From: Isoetes taiwanensis
Lineage: Eukaryota; Streptophyta; Lycopodiopsida; Isoetales; Isoetaceae
Assembly (NCBI GenBank): GCA_021234155.1
Contig: JAJEKV010000002.1
Span: 17,546,041-17,610,040 of the forward strand
Length of the DNA stretch: 64,000 bases
Direction of reading: 5' to 3'
Position 1 is the first letter of the stretch, and each line of letters begins with the position of its first letter. The position numbers and the translations under genes are program-made. Positions 34,354 through 44,536 of the stretch are shown here, one piece after another. The notes beneath the pieces were generated by a model that searched no databases, had not been told where the DNA came from, and was given only the letters and a program-made list of their open reading frames with translations.

Positions 34354-34907
34354 CGGAGAAGGGGTTTTTTCGGAAAAAAAAAGTACGTATACCTGCGGTC
34401 GCTCATACGTTTTGGTGCCCATATGTATACATTTTCCACGGTCCGGGGTTGGATTTCTTCGAGCTGCTAAGGCGTAAGAGTATGTTTTAGGGCTTTGAAT
34501 CCGAAGCTTGCTGCCAGAAAAACGTCAAGGGATTTAGTGTTTCGGAGGTAATGTTTTGAAGTTTTTTCGTCCCTGCCACATAAAAATCTACCACAGAGTT
34601 TAGTCATGAACGGATTAGGAAGTAGTTAGACGAGCAGCATAAACCATTGTTCAGCATTTGATTTTAAAATCCATCTGTTTCCTACAGCAGCTACAGTTGC
34701 TCTTTTTTTGCAGGCCAAGCTTCCCCTTTCTCCATTTCGCCTCCATTCTCTTTGATCCGTGGTGGAAATCTGTTTTTTAGAGGGTTTTTGCATCTATGTA
34801 AGGTCTGTTAAGATCAGTTTTGTGCATGCATGTCGGTTACGCTATATATTTACCAGCATCTTTCTAATATTATTTGTTGTTTCTTTGCTTGTGTCAGACT
34901 GAAGAAA

Positions 34908-37900
34908 ATGGAAAGGACACTAGTTGTTAAGGTGAATGAAGGTTGTGGAATCGTGGCTGACCTTGGCCTCGTGATGGTGTCCCAAGAATGCACTTACGTG
35001 GATGTCCGCAATGAAATAAGAGGGGATGGGCTACTGGAGGATGAGAAAGAATTTGTATTTCTTGGAGATAGGGAAGTGGCCTTCACGTCAAGGCAGGAGG
35101 TAAGGTTTAAGGTTTGTGCTGACGAGGTTACTATCAAGGTGGTTGGAGAGCCTGCACAAAAAAGGCAGAGGACTGTTGTTGAGAGCATTTCATCTCAAAA
35201 TCTCCAATTTGAGATGTTAGACCAGACTGTCATAGCCAAGGAGCAAACCAATGAAGAGGTAAATAATGATGATGAACTTGTTCTCGTTGAAGATACCGCC
35301 TTTTTAGATGATGTATCAGATTTGAATTTTTCAAAGAATAGGTTGCTATCCAAGTTAGCAACAAAGTTTGATGTTGCCAAATGGCAAGTTGCTTTGAGGA
35401 AGTTGAGTTCAAAGCTGCAACGAAAGAATCGAAAGGACAGGTTTGAATTGTGTTCTTATGATGCCCATGGTAAACCAGTATTTGCTATTTGGTGTCTTGA
35501 ATGTGAGAAACGATATGGTAAAGGTGGAGATGATACCTTGTGTATCTTTGAACGCAGCCACTTGAAGTCCAAGGGTCATGCCGAGAATTACGAGCGTAAC
35601 CTCAAGTATCACGAAAAGGGAGAGCAGGTTGTGGAGAAGGAGGATCAGCCCTGCAATGTAGAGGAGGAGCTGGACATTTGCAAGGAGAATCAAACTCTAG
35701 TAGAAAGTACATTAGCTGCTGCCATTGCAAAGTTTCAAGAAGAAACTAGAATTTTTGATGTTGTGTTCAAGCTTTATGAGAGCAGCATTGGTGGATATGC
35801 TAAACTTGATGACATTCGTGTTATTTGTGCCTTGAAAGGCTTCTTGAACTGTTTCCAAGATCTAGAAGTCTTAATGGTCACATGAAAGATCATATTCTAT
35901 CTAAGAGACACGTGCATGCTGTCATGAATACAGGTAAGGAGTCAAATGACCAAGCAGCAAGAGGTGGTAGACCGAAGAAATGGGCTGAAGCAGACTGACA
36001 ACAAGGAAATTTGCATTCTTTTTTTGCAAGAGGTAACCTCTATTTTATTTGTTAGAAGTAGTGTCCACATTTTAGCTGCTATAATGTTGAATAATCTTAG
36101 CTGATTTGGACTGATTTTGACATGAGCAGCAAACACTCCGTGCCCTCCAAGCTCGAGCAGCCAAGCTTCATCAAGTAACAGTTCACGTGAGTACTCTTAG
36201 TGGCTTTATAAGTGGTTTGTATTTTAAGTTTGTAGGGTATTTAGGTTTCATTGTCGTATTTCGGTAACAGAAACGTCCTTGGCTCTACTATGCTGGGGCT
36301 TTTGGCAGAACAAATATAAGTATGGAGATAACGTTAAGGATTTAAGGCCCTTTCTGCATGAGTTGAAAGAAGGACACATTGGTATTGTGAACCTGCATTG
36401 CAGCATACATTTGTAGTCGGGCAGGGTTTAGTACAGATTAGTGGCTCGTTTAAGCATAAGAAATGCAAGAGGGTCAGCCTTATAGGTGAACCCTTTGTAA
36501 ATTATCAATGTTCTTTATGTGCTGCTATTCCGAAAGAGAGGGATTTTTACATGAGAGTGCATAGACAGACCGATGACAAGGTAGCGAGGGGATTTAGAAC
36601 CACAAAGTTATGTATTAGATCAGATTAGCTGAATGCAATTGAGATCAAGAAAATGGCCAGGTTTGCAGTTCATGAGATAAGAAAGTTACATAAGGAATTA
36701 ATGTTCTTCAAAATGAGAGTTACTGCATTGTCCATGAAAGAAAGGTCGCTAAGAGGGAGTCTGGAGGAGTCAATGAACAGGAAAGATGTCAGCAGATTCT
36801 GCCAGGACATAGTGGAGGCACATCGGCAAGGAAAATTTAGTGGAAAACCAGCTCTTTGGGATTTTCTGAGGGACATAACTCAAAACATAATCAGACCAGG
36901 CCATAAAAAAAGATATAGGGAAACCACGAAGGCGTTGTTTGAAACAATTAAGATATGGGAAGGGAGAAGAATGCACAATTTTCTTTCTCTCAATTTTGCA
37001 GGTCCGAGTATGTCCACCACTATGCGTTCCACACGAGAAAGCTTCTTTTACAAGGTCGGTCTTAGGGAAGAAACATTCAAGCATCTTGCTCAGGTCTACA
37101 CTCGACACATGCAACGCCAGCACTTGGATTTGAAGGGAGTTCCAGCAATTGTGGCCGAGGACGAGACCGTCATTAAGCGGGCTGTCCGTTGGATTCCAAA
37201 AGATGACTGCTTGCTCGGCTTTTGTGGAAAGAAAGAAGGGCATGCTTGCAATGGCACATTTGAGGTGTTAGTTGGCTCCGATGAAGAAGGCTACAACATA
37301 ATTATCAATGCCTTCGAGGAGAATGTCATTTCGCACTATGCAAGAGTTCTTATCTTGAATCCCTTGCATAGGAAGCTGCCCAGACTCGTCCTTGCCATTA
37401 TTCTGACATGTAACAGATTTGATCACCTTGAGGTTAGATGTCAGTGGCAGCAAATCCAAGAGTTGTGGAATGAGCACGTGAGAATGGTTGTTGGCCCTCT
37501 AATCGGCCACAGCTCGGATGGAGACTCGAGGAGAAGAGCATGCATGTTTGCAGATTATACATCCAGGTCTGCACAAGAAAGCACATTCAAGGTTTCATGG
37601 GACGGTTGGCCACTAAGTGCCTCGAGAAATAAGGATGTTTATGGGCTGCATGACCAAGATTTCGTGCACAACGGTAAGAAGCTTGTTAATCCCATGGATA
37701 GTGCCTCTAGAAGGTTGTACTTAGGGAACGAGTTAGTAACTCTCAATGATATACACCATGTCTTTGAGTTATGCCAAGGGAAGCATGGGCTGTAACTTGG
37801 AGACGTGAATCGCCAGGATAGGCAAAACTGGAGGGCTGCACAATGCCTTGCCTCTAGAAAGGTTCAACAATGCTTGGACGAACTAAGCAATGGTTCTGCA

Positions 37901-39569
37901 GGCCCACCGATGCGGAATTTGGGCACCAAAGTTTATTTGGAAGTCGTGGCATCATATATTGACATCTTCCTCTCACCTACTTTGGACTTGAGGGGCTCGG
38001 ATTAAAGCTGCTGCAACAGTGTCCTTCTTCTTTAGGTGAGTTGGAATCCTGTTTGCTACTTTCAATTTGGTTTGATCTTTAAAACTTTAGGTGCATAACA
38101 GGCTTTGGAGGCTCTGGTTGAAGAACCGCAGCACGTATTCGTTGAATAAGAACTTCATTAGTCGGGAAACCTTTATAGACGTGCCATTGTCATGCCATTT
38201 TGCTGTGCTGCTAATAAAGTATTTTAGTTCAGAATTTGGGCATTTAGAGTTGCCCTTACAGTGCACGGGATTGGACGTATGTGAGAACTTCTTCTCTAAA
38301 GTCGGTGGCATGGTGCGTAACGAAAGAGCCTATGATGGGGCAGACTTATTGGAGAGTGCCTCTGCTCTCAATCATATTTCTGAGTTTCAAGCTGCCACTA
38401 CCCTCTTGTTTCCTGCAGCACATGCTAAGCAAGAGCACATTTGGCAAGAGTTAGAAAAGAAGGTAGATACCAATGGGGATTTGCTGACCTGTAACCTTGC
38501 ACATTACAGTAGCGTGGATACGGATGACAAGATTATTGAGGCCTTAAAAGAAGAGCTTGCTGCTGCACAAGCATTGTGTACAAGCGTTGGCATTACAATT
38601 GAGGACAGTGATGGCTAGTTTAGTGAGCCATGGAAGGTCGAGGATTGGTTTCAAAGTAGTCATGTGGTAGACCTGAGCTCTACTACATTGGGAGATGAGA
38701 CTGATACCATGGAAGAGAATATGGAGATTGAAGATGAAGATCCAAAGAACGAGGTAGTTAGTGAGGATGATGTGGCCAGGTCTGAATTACGACATGTGTT
38801 TGACGAAATGTTAGATGAATGTGAAAGGAGGAAGCCATCTCATGTGTCTTGGCATGTTGTTATGGAAGATAAGAATCTTTAAGTCAACTATAGACTATAG
38901 TGAGCCATTTGAATGGGAATTCGTGGCTATCAAAGGATAGGCTGATGAGGGTTAAGGCTATGGTATATTCTATTGAAGAAAGTAATGTTGATGCACAAAC
39001 TCTGCTCGGCATTGGGACAGATTGTGCAGTGTACTTCGAAGAACCAGTGGAATCCATGGTGGCACCACAAACCAGATAAGCTTCAGCGAGAAAAAGGAAC
39101 AAATCTGTTGCAATTCATAAGGTTTGGTATCTTGGTAGGGTACTTAGCATGAGGAGGAAGTCTGGCAGTGCATGGAGAGAGAGTAGAGAGCCCGTGGACT
39201 TAGTTAAACGCCCGTATTTTGAAGTTCAATTAAATCTGGCATATTACAGGAAAGATTGCAGCAATGACGGCAAGTCCACTTGGTTTACTTATACCTCGAG
39301 TCTTATCTCTTGCATCTTTAAGATATGAACCTGCCAAAAACATTTACCATCTGCATGATAATGATAGAGTACAGCTGAATAAGTTTGTCCGTGAACAGAA
39401 TATTGATAGGGTAATATTAAATTAGACGTCTTCAAATGGTTGAATTCTGCTACTAACTGTCTCTTCTCTTTCATTATTTTTGTAGGTGACAAGGGAAAGC
39501 AGAAGGTCTAGGGAGTGCATAAGGTTCAGGCAGATATTTGTCAAGTACTTTGTCAATGATCATTTATGA
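34908..39569 (+). pseudogene. Transposase-like gene of the DNA transposon, multi-exon, with nonsense and frameshift mutations
   Basis: ATG 34908 follows a probable 5'-UTR intron (34798-34897). The N-terminus looks like a beta-grasp domain (about residues 1-80: DLGLVMVSQECTYVDVRNEI, FVFLGDREV). Then a C2H2-type finger (WCLECEKRYG with HLKSKGHAENY), a second HMKDHILSKRH finger after a frameshift near 35875, and another Cys pair (YQCSLCAAIP). The core at 36653-38618 has candidate acidic residues in AIVAEDET, SSDGDSRRR and DVCENFFSKVGG, with short introns (such as 38036-38090). The last part (VWYLGRVLSMRRK) resembles a small reader barrel; the gene ends with TGA 39569. In-frame stops are at 36626, 37793, 38616 and 39077, and frames shift near 35875, 36390, 37990 and 38880. 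Assignment as transposase rests on its place in a TIR element and on the acidic triad; no known family is claimed. Confidence 0.7.
38036..38090 (+). other. 55-bp intron in the transposase-like gene
   Basis: Bounded by AG|GTGAGT and ACTTTAG|GT. Removing it joins ATVSFF with HNRLWRLWLKN in one frame. Confidence 0.6.
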
Positions 39570-40231
39570 TTAAAGCTACTATTTCAACAGTTTAAGTTTA
39601 AGAGCAGTTTTCTGCTTTGTATAAATCTCGAGCATGTTCTATTTGCTTTGCTTTACTTAATGCATTCTATGTAGAAACTGTGATCTTGTTTAAACTTTAC
39701 TTTGAATGCAATAAAGAATGCCTACTGGTTACTTGTGGAACTAGTTAGTTAGGTATGCTTTCTGCCTTTCTGATTTCATTGCTCGATGATTTATTTCTGC
39801 AGCATTTACAGAAGCAAAATAAAATGCTTCCAAAACAGCAGTAGCTGTTACCCTACACTCTATTTTTAAGGGCATGACGTGAAGACTTCAGACATAATCA
39901 AAATCATATTCTGAACTGATTTCGGTTGAGAACATTACATAAAAGAAACATATTAAGAGACAGAAACTAAAACACAAGAACAATGTCTGAAACCGCGTCA
40001 TATTCATATTATAATAGGATACTTTATAAAAAGGAAGGTTCACACCTGCGCATGGCAGTTTTCATGGCCATTTACAAAACAAAGCAGTCTAAATATTTAG
40101 ATCAGGAGCTTTACAAAACAAGTCAGGGAGATTTCGTATTTACTGTCAAGAGCTGGCAAAACAAAAAACCTAAGCTATTATGAACGTCCAGGAGGCATAA
40201 CTTAACGGAGGTGAGAATAATGGAGGACGCT
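39570..40231. other. Region between the two convergent genes of the DNA transposon
   Basis: Presumably 3' untranslated sequence for both genes. An open stretch at 39983-40183 has no recognisable features. Confidence 0.4.
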
Positions 40232-40531
40232 TTAGAAACTGCCCGGAGGTGGCATCCTGATAAGCACATAGAGATCGTTCCCTCTGGCACGGAATTTCAT
40301 CTCCAACAGCCGCTCATCTGCAAGAGTCACCCGATCAACCCACTGCAGAACTTTTTCAGTGATATGAGCTCCGTGATCTTGCATGTGTACCACTTCCAGG
40401 CACGAAAATTTCATCACAACTTTCAGCTTCGTGCCCTTGGGCTCTTCCGCGGGCGCGGCCTCTTCCTTGGGTGGAGCAGAGCCCACAGATTCTTCAGTGG
40501 GCCTCCTGGCGGTGGTCTTAATCCGCGCCAT
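40232..40531 (-). CDS. Small protein with histone-H3-tail-like N-terminus, encoded in the DNA transposon
   Basis: An intact 99-residue frame from ATG at 40531 to TAA at 40232 on the minus strand. After Met the protein reads ARIKTTARRPT, matching the H3 tail ARTKQTARKST at 8 of 11 positions, including the residues equivalent to K4, R8 and T11 but with Arg in place of K9. A Glu/Pro/Lys/Ala-rich linker follows (EESVGSAPPKEEAAPAEEP). Residues 33-99 look like a compact alpha/beta fold (KLKVVMKFSCLEVV, ITEKVLQWVDRVTL, MKFRARGNDLYVLIRM). The rest is not histone. The bases upstream (40532-40620) are pyrimidine-rich on this strand, like a plant 5' UTR. It is the only uninterrupted gene in the element, facing the decayed transposase-like gene. 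Function is unknown; chromatin mimicry is a hypothesis. Confidence 0.6.
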   Translation of the reverse strand: MARIKTTARRPTEESVGSAPPKEEAAPAEEPKGTKLKVVMKFSCLEVVHMQDHGAHITEKVLQWVDRVTLADERLLEMKFRARGNDLYVLIRMPPPGSF

Positions 40532-41064
40532 TGTCGGAATAGGGAGAGGAATAGGCGGAGAAGGAGGATCGGGTTATGGCTTGGCGGAGAATGAGGATCG
40601 GATCGGGTTATAGCGTTGGAGGGAATAAGAAGAGCTCGGATTGCTGCATGGCAAAATTCACCATAATGACGTCCTTAAAAGACGTGCCCGAAAATAAAAT
40701 CCGTAACAATAATTAATTTAAAGTCATTATTCAATAATCAATAATCAATTTCGTTATGATGTCATCCTAAAATCGATTTAATTAAAATATATAAAATATA
40801 TACTTCCCTATGTATTCCCCGATGTATTCTAGGCGTATTTCTTTTTCTTATTTTTTGGAGTGACCATTGAACTAAAATGGCGCCAGGAAGAACCCTAAAT
40901 ACTGACTGGATGTAACATTTGCAGACTGGATGTAAATATACGGTAGAGGATAGGATACATGAATGAATAATGGACGTAAAAATAAGGTTAAGGGTAGGGC
41001 AAGAAGTGCTTAGACTGGGTGTAAAAGTATGGAATCGGGTATGATTCTTTGACAGTATGGGACC

Positions 41065-41114
41065 GTATACATAGGGGTTTCTATGGAGGGTCAGCAGTAT
41101 ACATAGGGGTTTCT
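41065..41114 (+). repeat. Subterminal direct repeat of the DNA transposon
   Basis: GTATACATAGGGGTTTCT occurs at 41065-41082 and 41097-41114. Repeats in this position often bind transposase; here that is inferred. Confidence 0.7.
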
Positions 41115-41126
41115 TCTGACTTGATG

Positions 41127-41171
41127 CACGCACATGCCATATGCCCCTTATATAGAAGTGAACCCCCCGGG
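41127..41171 (-). repeat. Right terminal inverted repeat of the DNA transposon
   Basis: The last 14 bases are the exact complement of the left end; CACGCACATG further in matches the left CATGTGCGTG. Confidence 0.8.
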
Positions 41172-41179
41172 GAAGATGC
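41172..41179. repeat. 8-bp target site duplication, right copy
   Basis: GAAGATGC, identical to 34301-34308. Confidence 0.9.
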
Positions 41180-41682
41180 ATTTTTTGTGGTTGAGATCGA
41201 CTTCAAACTTTTTTGCATAATGAACAGACTTTTTGCAAGCAATTCCATGTGGTTTGTAGGACAAGATCCCAAACACAAATCATCTAAGAAGACTCTGAAC
41301 TCTTTAGCAGACATGGACTTGAAGATTACATCCATGACTCTTTGGAAAGTTGCCGGTGACCAAAAGGCTTTCTCTTCATGGCATAAGTAACCCAAAAAGT
41401 GATGAAAGAGGTTTTTGATTGGTCTTCCTCCTTAATGCTTATCTGGTTAAAACTTGAAAATCCATCCAAGAATGAGTAGATATCTTTACCTGCTACATCA
41501 TATAAGATCTTCTCTAAGAATAACAGGGGGTAGCAATCTTTAATAGTAGCTTTCTTGAGATCTCTATAGTCTATGCAGATCCTCAAGCTTTACTTTTATT
41601 CTCTACTGGGCAATACAAGACACCCCTTCAAGATTGATGATTTCAATAATGACACATGCATCCAACATTTTATGCAACATTG

Positions 41683-41730
41683 GTCTCCGTGGACGATAAA
41701 AACAATTCTATTCTATTCTATTCTATTCTT
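41683..41730 (+). mobile_element. Minimal LINE 3'-tail insertion, (ATTCT)n
   Basis: GGACGATA followed by AATTCTATTCTATTC sits inside the gypsy gene. The same GGACGATA-(ATTCT)n ending terminates LINE-C at 53078-53098. It reads as an extremely 5'-truncated copy of that family, under 50 bp. No clear target duplication was found. Confidence 0.5.
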
Positions 41731-42309
41731 TGATTAATGCCATCAATGAAGCATTAATCCTTCTCAACTTTTGAAGAACAGGCTTGCAACCTTCTTTTAC
41801 ATTAATCTTAAATTCACATACCTCCTCATTGATGCCAATGAGTTCTGAATAATCCCATGCAAATACATATTCTCTACTCTCAAGGAAACTAGTGACCTCT
41901 TCTTTATCTTGAAGTATCAAATAGATCTCCAACAAATAGTGTTCTTTGCTTACCATTTTTTGCGATGATGATCTCTCGAGTTTGTTCTTCCTCTAATGCA
42001 CTTACCAGAATAGGACTTTGCTAATGACGTCACTAACTACTCTTTTTGTTGTAGTGAATGTTTAATCGGTTTTCTGTGAAATTAAGAAAAAAGAATGCAC
42101 ATTCTATGTATTCTTTATCTGCTGTGATTGAACAAGCTTACACTCCGAAGTCTATGGTTTCAAGAAGTACTCAAGGAAACTTTTGATTTTTGGGAATTTA
42201 TGTTTCAAAAGCAGTCTGGTAGGGGACCAGCCATTAATTAGTTGAACAACTTGACATTCCAGAATCATGTGAAATTTTCAAGAGTGAAGACATTACATGC
42301 CTATAGGGA

Positions 42310-43271
42310 AAGTACTTTGTTTCTTCTAAAGAGTGGCTTCCCAAAGAACCTTTGCATTATCTAAAGTACATCCCTGAAGTTTGTCAAATGGCACGTGCTC
42401 TTCAGCAACAATTAAGAAGCTCTATAAACTTTACTGATAAGAACAAGGCTAAAAATCCCTTAGTCTCCTTAAAACACATGGAGGAACATAAGATTGGCGT
42501 TCAAATACCTTAAGAAAGAAGATAAGTCTTGGTGGAAAATGTTCTTTGCAGACGTGGCTGATGTAACTAAATCCTTGAAGAGCAGCGTGTTAGAAGTTCC
42601 CTTCCAATGGCCTGAAAGACAAAAGTCTGTCAATCAGGAGACAACAAATCAAGAGTTCACGTTCAACACGATTGGAAAACGAGAAAGAAGCAGAGAATTG
42701 TGAAATGTATCTTAGGATTAGAAGTGCGAAAAAGAAAGAATCTCTAACTCCTGAAAAGTTTGCAGATCTTACCAAAGGCATGTTGATTGTTATTCAATCT
42801 ATAGATGACGATAAGAATATGCCTTTTTGGATTGCAAGGTTTAAGGACATCGTTTTAAAAGATAATGCCCCCTCTACTGTGAATGTTCATTGGTATGCTA
42901 CCACAACAGATAACCCTTACACTGGTCGATATGATCTCGTCCTTATTTCCGTTAAGAAGGGAAAGAAGACAACGAATAAGAATCACATGGACACTATTGA
43001 TCTAAGAGAAACTCAGGTCCTGGTATATGACGTTATTCTTAAGGTCAATAATAAGCTACGCCAGAAAATAGTGGACGTGCTGAAGTCTGTGTGCGAGGAA
43101 AGCTCTGATGAGGATAATGCCGAGGGTGATGCTGCTGGGGATTATAGTTCTTCGAGCTCCTTAACTGATAATGAAGATTCCGATACAAGCACAAATAATG
43201 CTGAAGGCATTGATGAGTATGATGACACCCCAGATCCAGTGCTTCTTGATGGTTGTAAAATTATTTTGTAG
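42310..43271 (+). pseudogene. Decayed hypothetical gene with possible reader-like domain and acidic tail
   Basis: A first part (EWLPKEPLHYLKYIPEVCQMARALQ) is followed by stops and frame changes near 42485 and 42680. The last frame, 42672-43271, contains FADLTKGMLIVI, then FWIARFKDIV and VNVHWYATTTDNPYTGRYDLV, then a Ser/Asp/Glu-rich tail (SSDEDNAEGD). FWIARF...VHWY resembles small beta-barrel modules such as BAH or Tudor, and also the VWYLGRV end of the transposase-like gene 3 kb away. I do not recognise the family. It may be the 3' end of another transposon gene. Confidence 0.4.
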
Positions 43272-44536
43272 TGTTTTGTCCTTAAAGGCATCATTTTGTT
43301 CTCTCGTTGTAATTTTGTAAAATGAAAATGCTATGCGCGTATAGTCTCTCAATAAGGCCATGTATTGTAAAGTAGCTTCGCTATGTGCGTATAGACTTAA
43401 TATATTTTTAAATCTCTTCTTTTTTCTCTCTACCACTGTTTTTTGCTCTTTTTCTAGGTCTCAATTACTGAATAATTCATCGTTCTTTTGTTTTCGGCCT
43501 TTTTGCAGTTTTGCAGTTTTGCATTTTTTTTTTTTTTCAGATTTTTTTCAAATTTTTACATTATTTTTAAGCCCGAAAATGGCAACTTCCATTTGGTATT
43601 CCCCTTTTTTAAACGTATTTTGACCCTAAAATTGCGTCTCCAAGTTGAAATTTAGGCATTTTTCCTTTGAGCACCCAAAAAGAGCATGAATTTAACTAAA
43701 AAAATAATTTTTTTTGCCAATTAGTGTAATTGCAGGTCATTAGTGCAATTGATCCGTCACCTTGTTTGCAAATGACATGAACATTTGAAATAACTCATAG
43801 AGCAACAATCTTTATTAGTCCTCTAAGCTATATAGAATGAAATGAACCACATGCTATAGCACCCTAGTGAAGATAACCATTGAAAGTCTCAGTGAAGATA
43901 AGCATTCTTTGAATTTCTTGAATGTAGCCTCCCATGTTGAGTATCTTTTACAAAAAATATTTTTTGATTCCAGGTAACTTTAATATTGAGGTGCACCTAT
44001 TGTTAAATTCTAAAGTAGGATGATTTTGTATGCCCTAGGTATCAAAAACATACTATTCTAGATGATTTGAAATCCATTTATTGTATTATTAATCTTGAAT
44101 TAAAGCACAATTTCATTATATTGGGAAATTGAAAGTTTTTTATTATAGACCTCCTGGAGGGTACGTGTACAATACGTCTATATTATACATATGTTGTTTA
44201 CACATGAATATTTAGAAAACTGAATATTTATACACTCGATATTGTCATGAGTGTGCCCAACTATCATGAAGCCAACCTGGATCTCATCAAATACATTAAG
44301 CCATGTCAAATAAGAGAGATAGGAGAACACATATCTATTTTTATGTTTACGAGATGCATTATCCAACTGCAAGTGGAGATGTCAAGGAAGAGGATTGAAG
44401 CCTTCTAAGTGGGCACTAGAAGATGGGGGCACCAACTCTTGTGTATGCGCTAGCTTATGCTGCAATGGTCGAGTATCTTTACTTGCATTAATTTGCAATT
44501 TGTAGTTCTGCTTCCACATAGAGGACAAGTGAGGAG
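43272..44536. other. No gene recognised
   Basis: AT-rich, with T runs near 43520-43545. Nothing coding was seen before the LINE-C ORF1. Confidence 0.45.

Larger units (their letters stand above)
34309..41171 (+). mobile_element. 6,863-bp DNA transposon of unassigned superfamily, TIR CCCGGGGGGTTCAC, 8-bp TSD
   Basis: The ends are perfect 14-bp inverted repeats: CCCGGGGGGTTCAC at 34309-34322 and its complement at 41158-41171. Similarity continues to a shared CATGTGCGTG about 35-45 bp in. GAAGATGC is duplicated on both sides. Excision in silico joins the gypsy RT sequence from KKCIF to FASKGQLL in frame, which proves the boundaries. Subterminal GTATAC occurs twice near each end (34387, 34425; 41065, 41097). 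It carries two convergent genes: a decayed transposase-like gene on the plus strand and a small intact gene on the minus strand. An 8-bp duplication occurs in hAT, P, Merlin and some other superfamilies; neither the TIR nor the protein fits hAT to my eye. Confidence 0.88.
41172..42040 (-). pseudogene. Third Ty3/gypsy element: RT N-terminal part (upstream half of a split gene)
   Basis: On the minus strand from about 42040: a pre-RT segment (SPILVSALEEEQTREI, FLESREYVFAWDYSEL), KPVLQKLRRINASLMALIKE, an interrupting LINE tail, then RT motifs IRICIDYRDLKKAT, YSFLDGFSSFNQI and FRVFLDDLCLGS (the catalytic Asp pair as FLDD), ending FEVDLNHKKCIF at the transposon insertion. At least two frame changes are present. 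The remainder is at 34009-34308. Confidence 0.85.

Noticed and set aside
34309-41171. Assignment of the 6.9-kb element to hAT because of its 8-bp duplication
   Set aside because: No hAT dimerisation motif or hAT-type ends were seen; TSD length alone is not enough.
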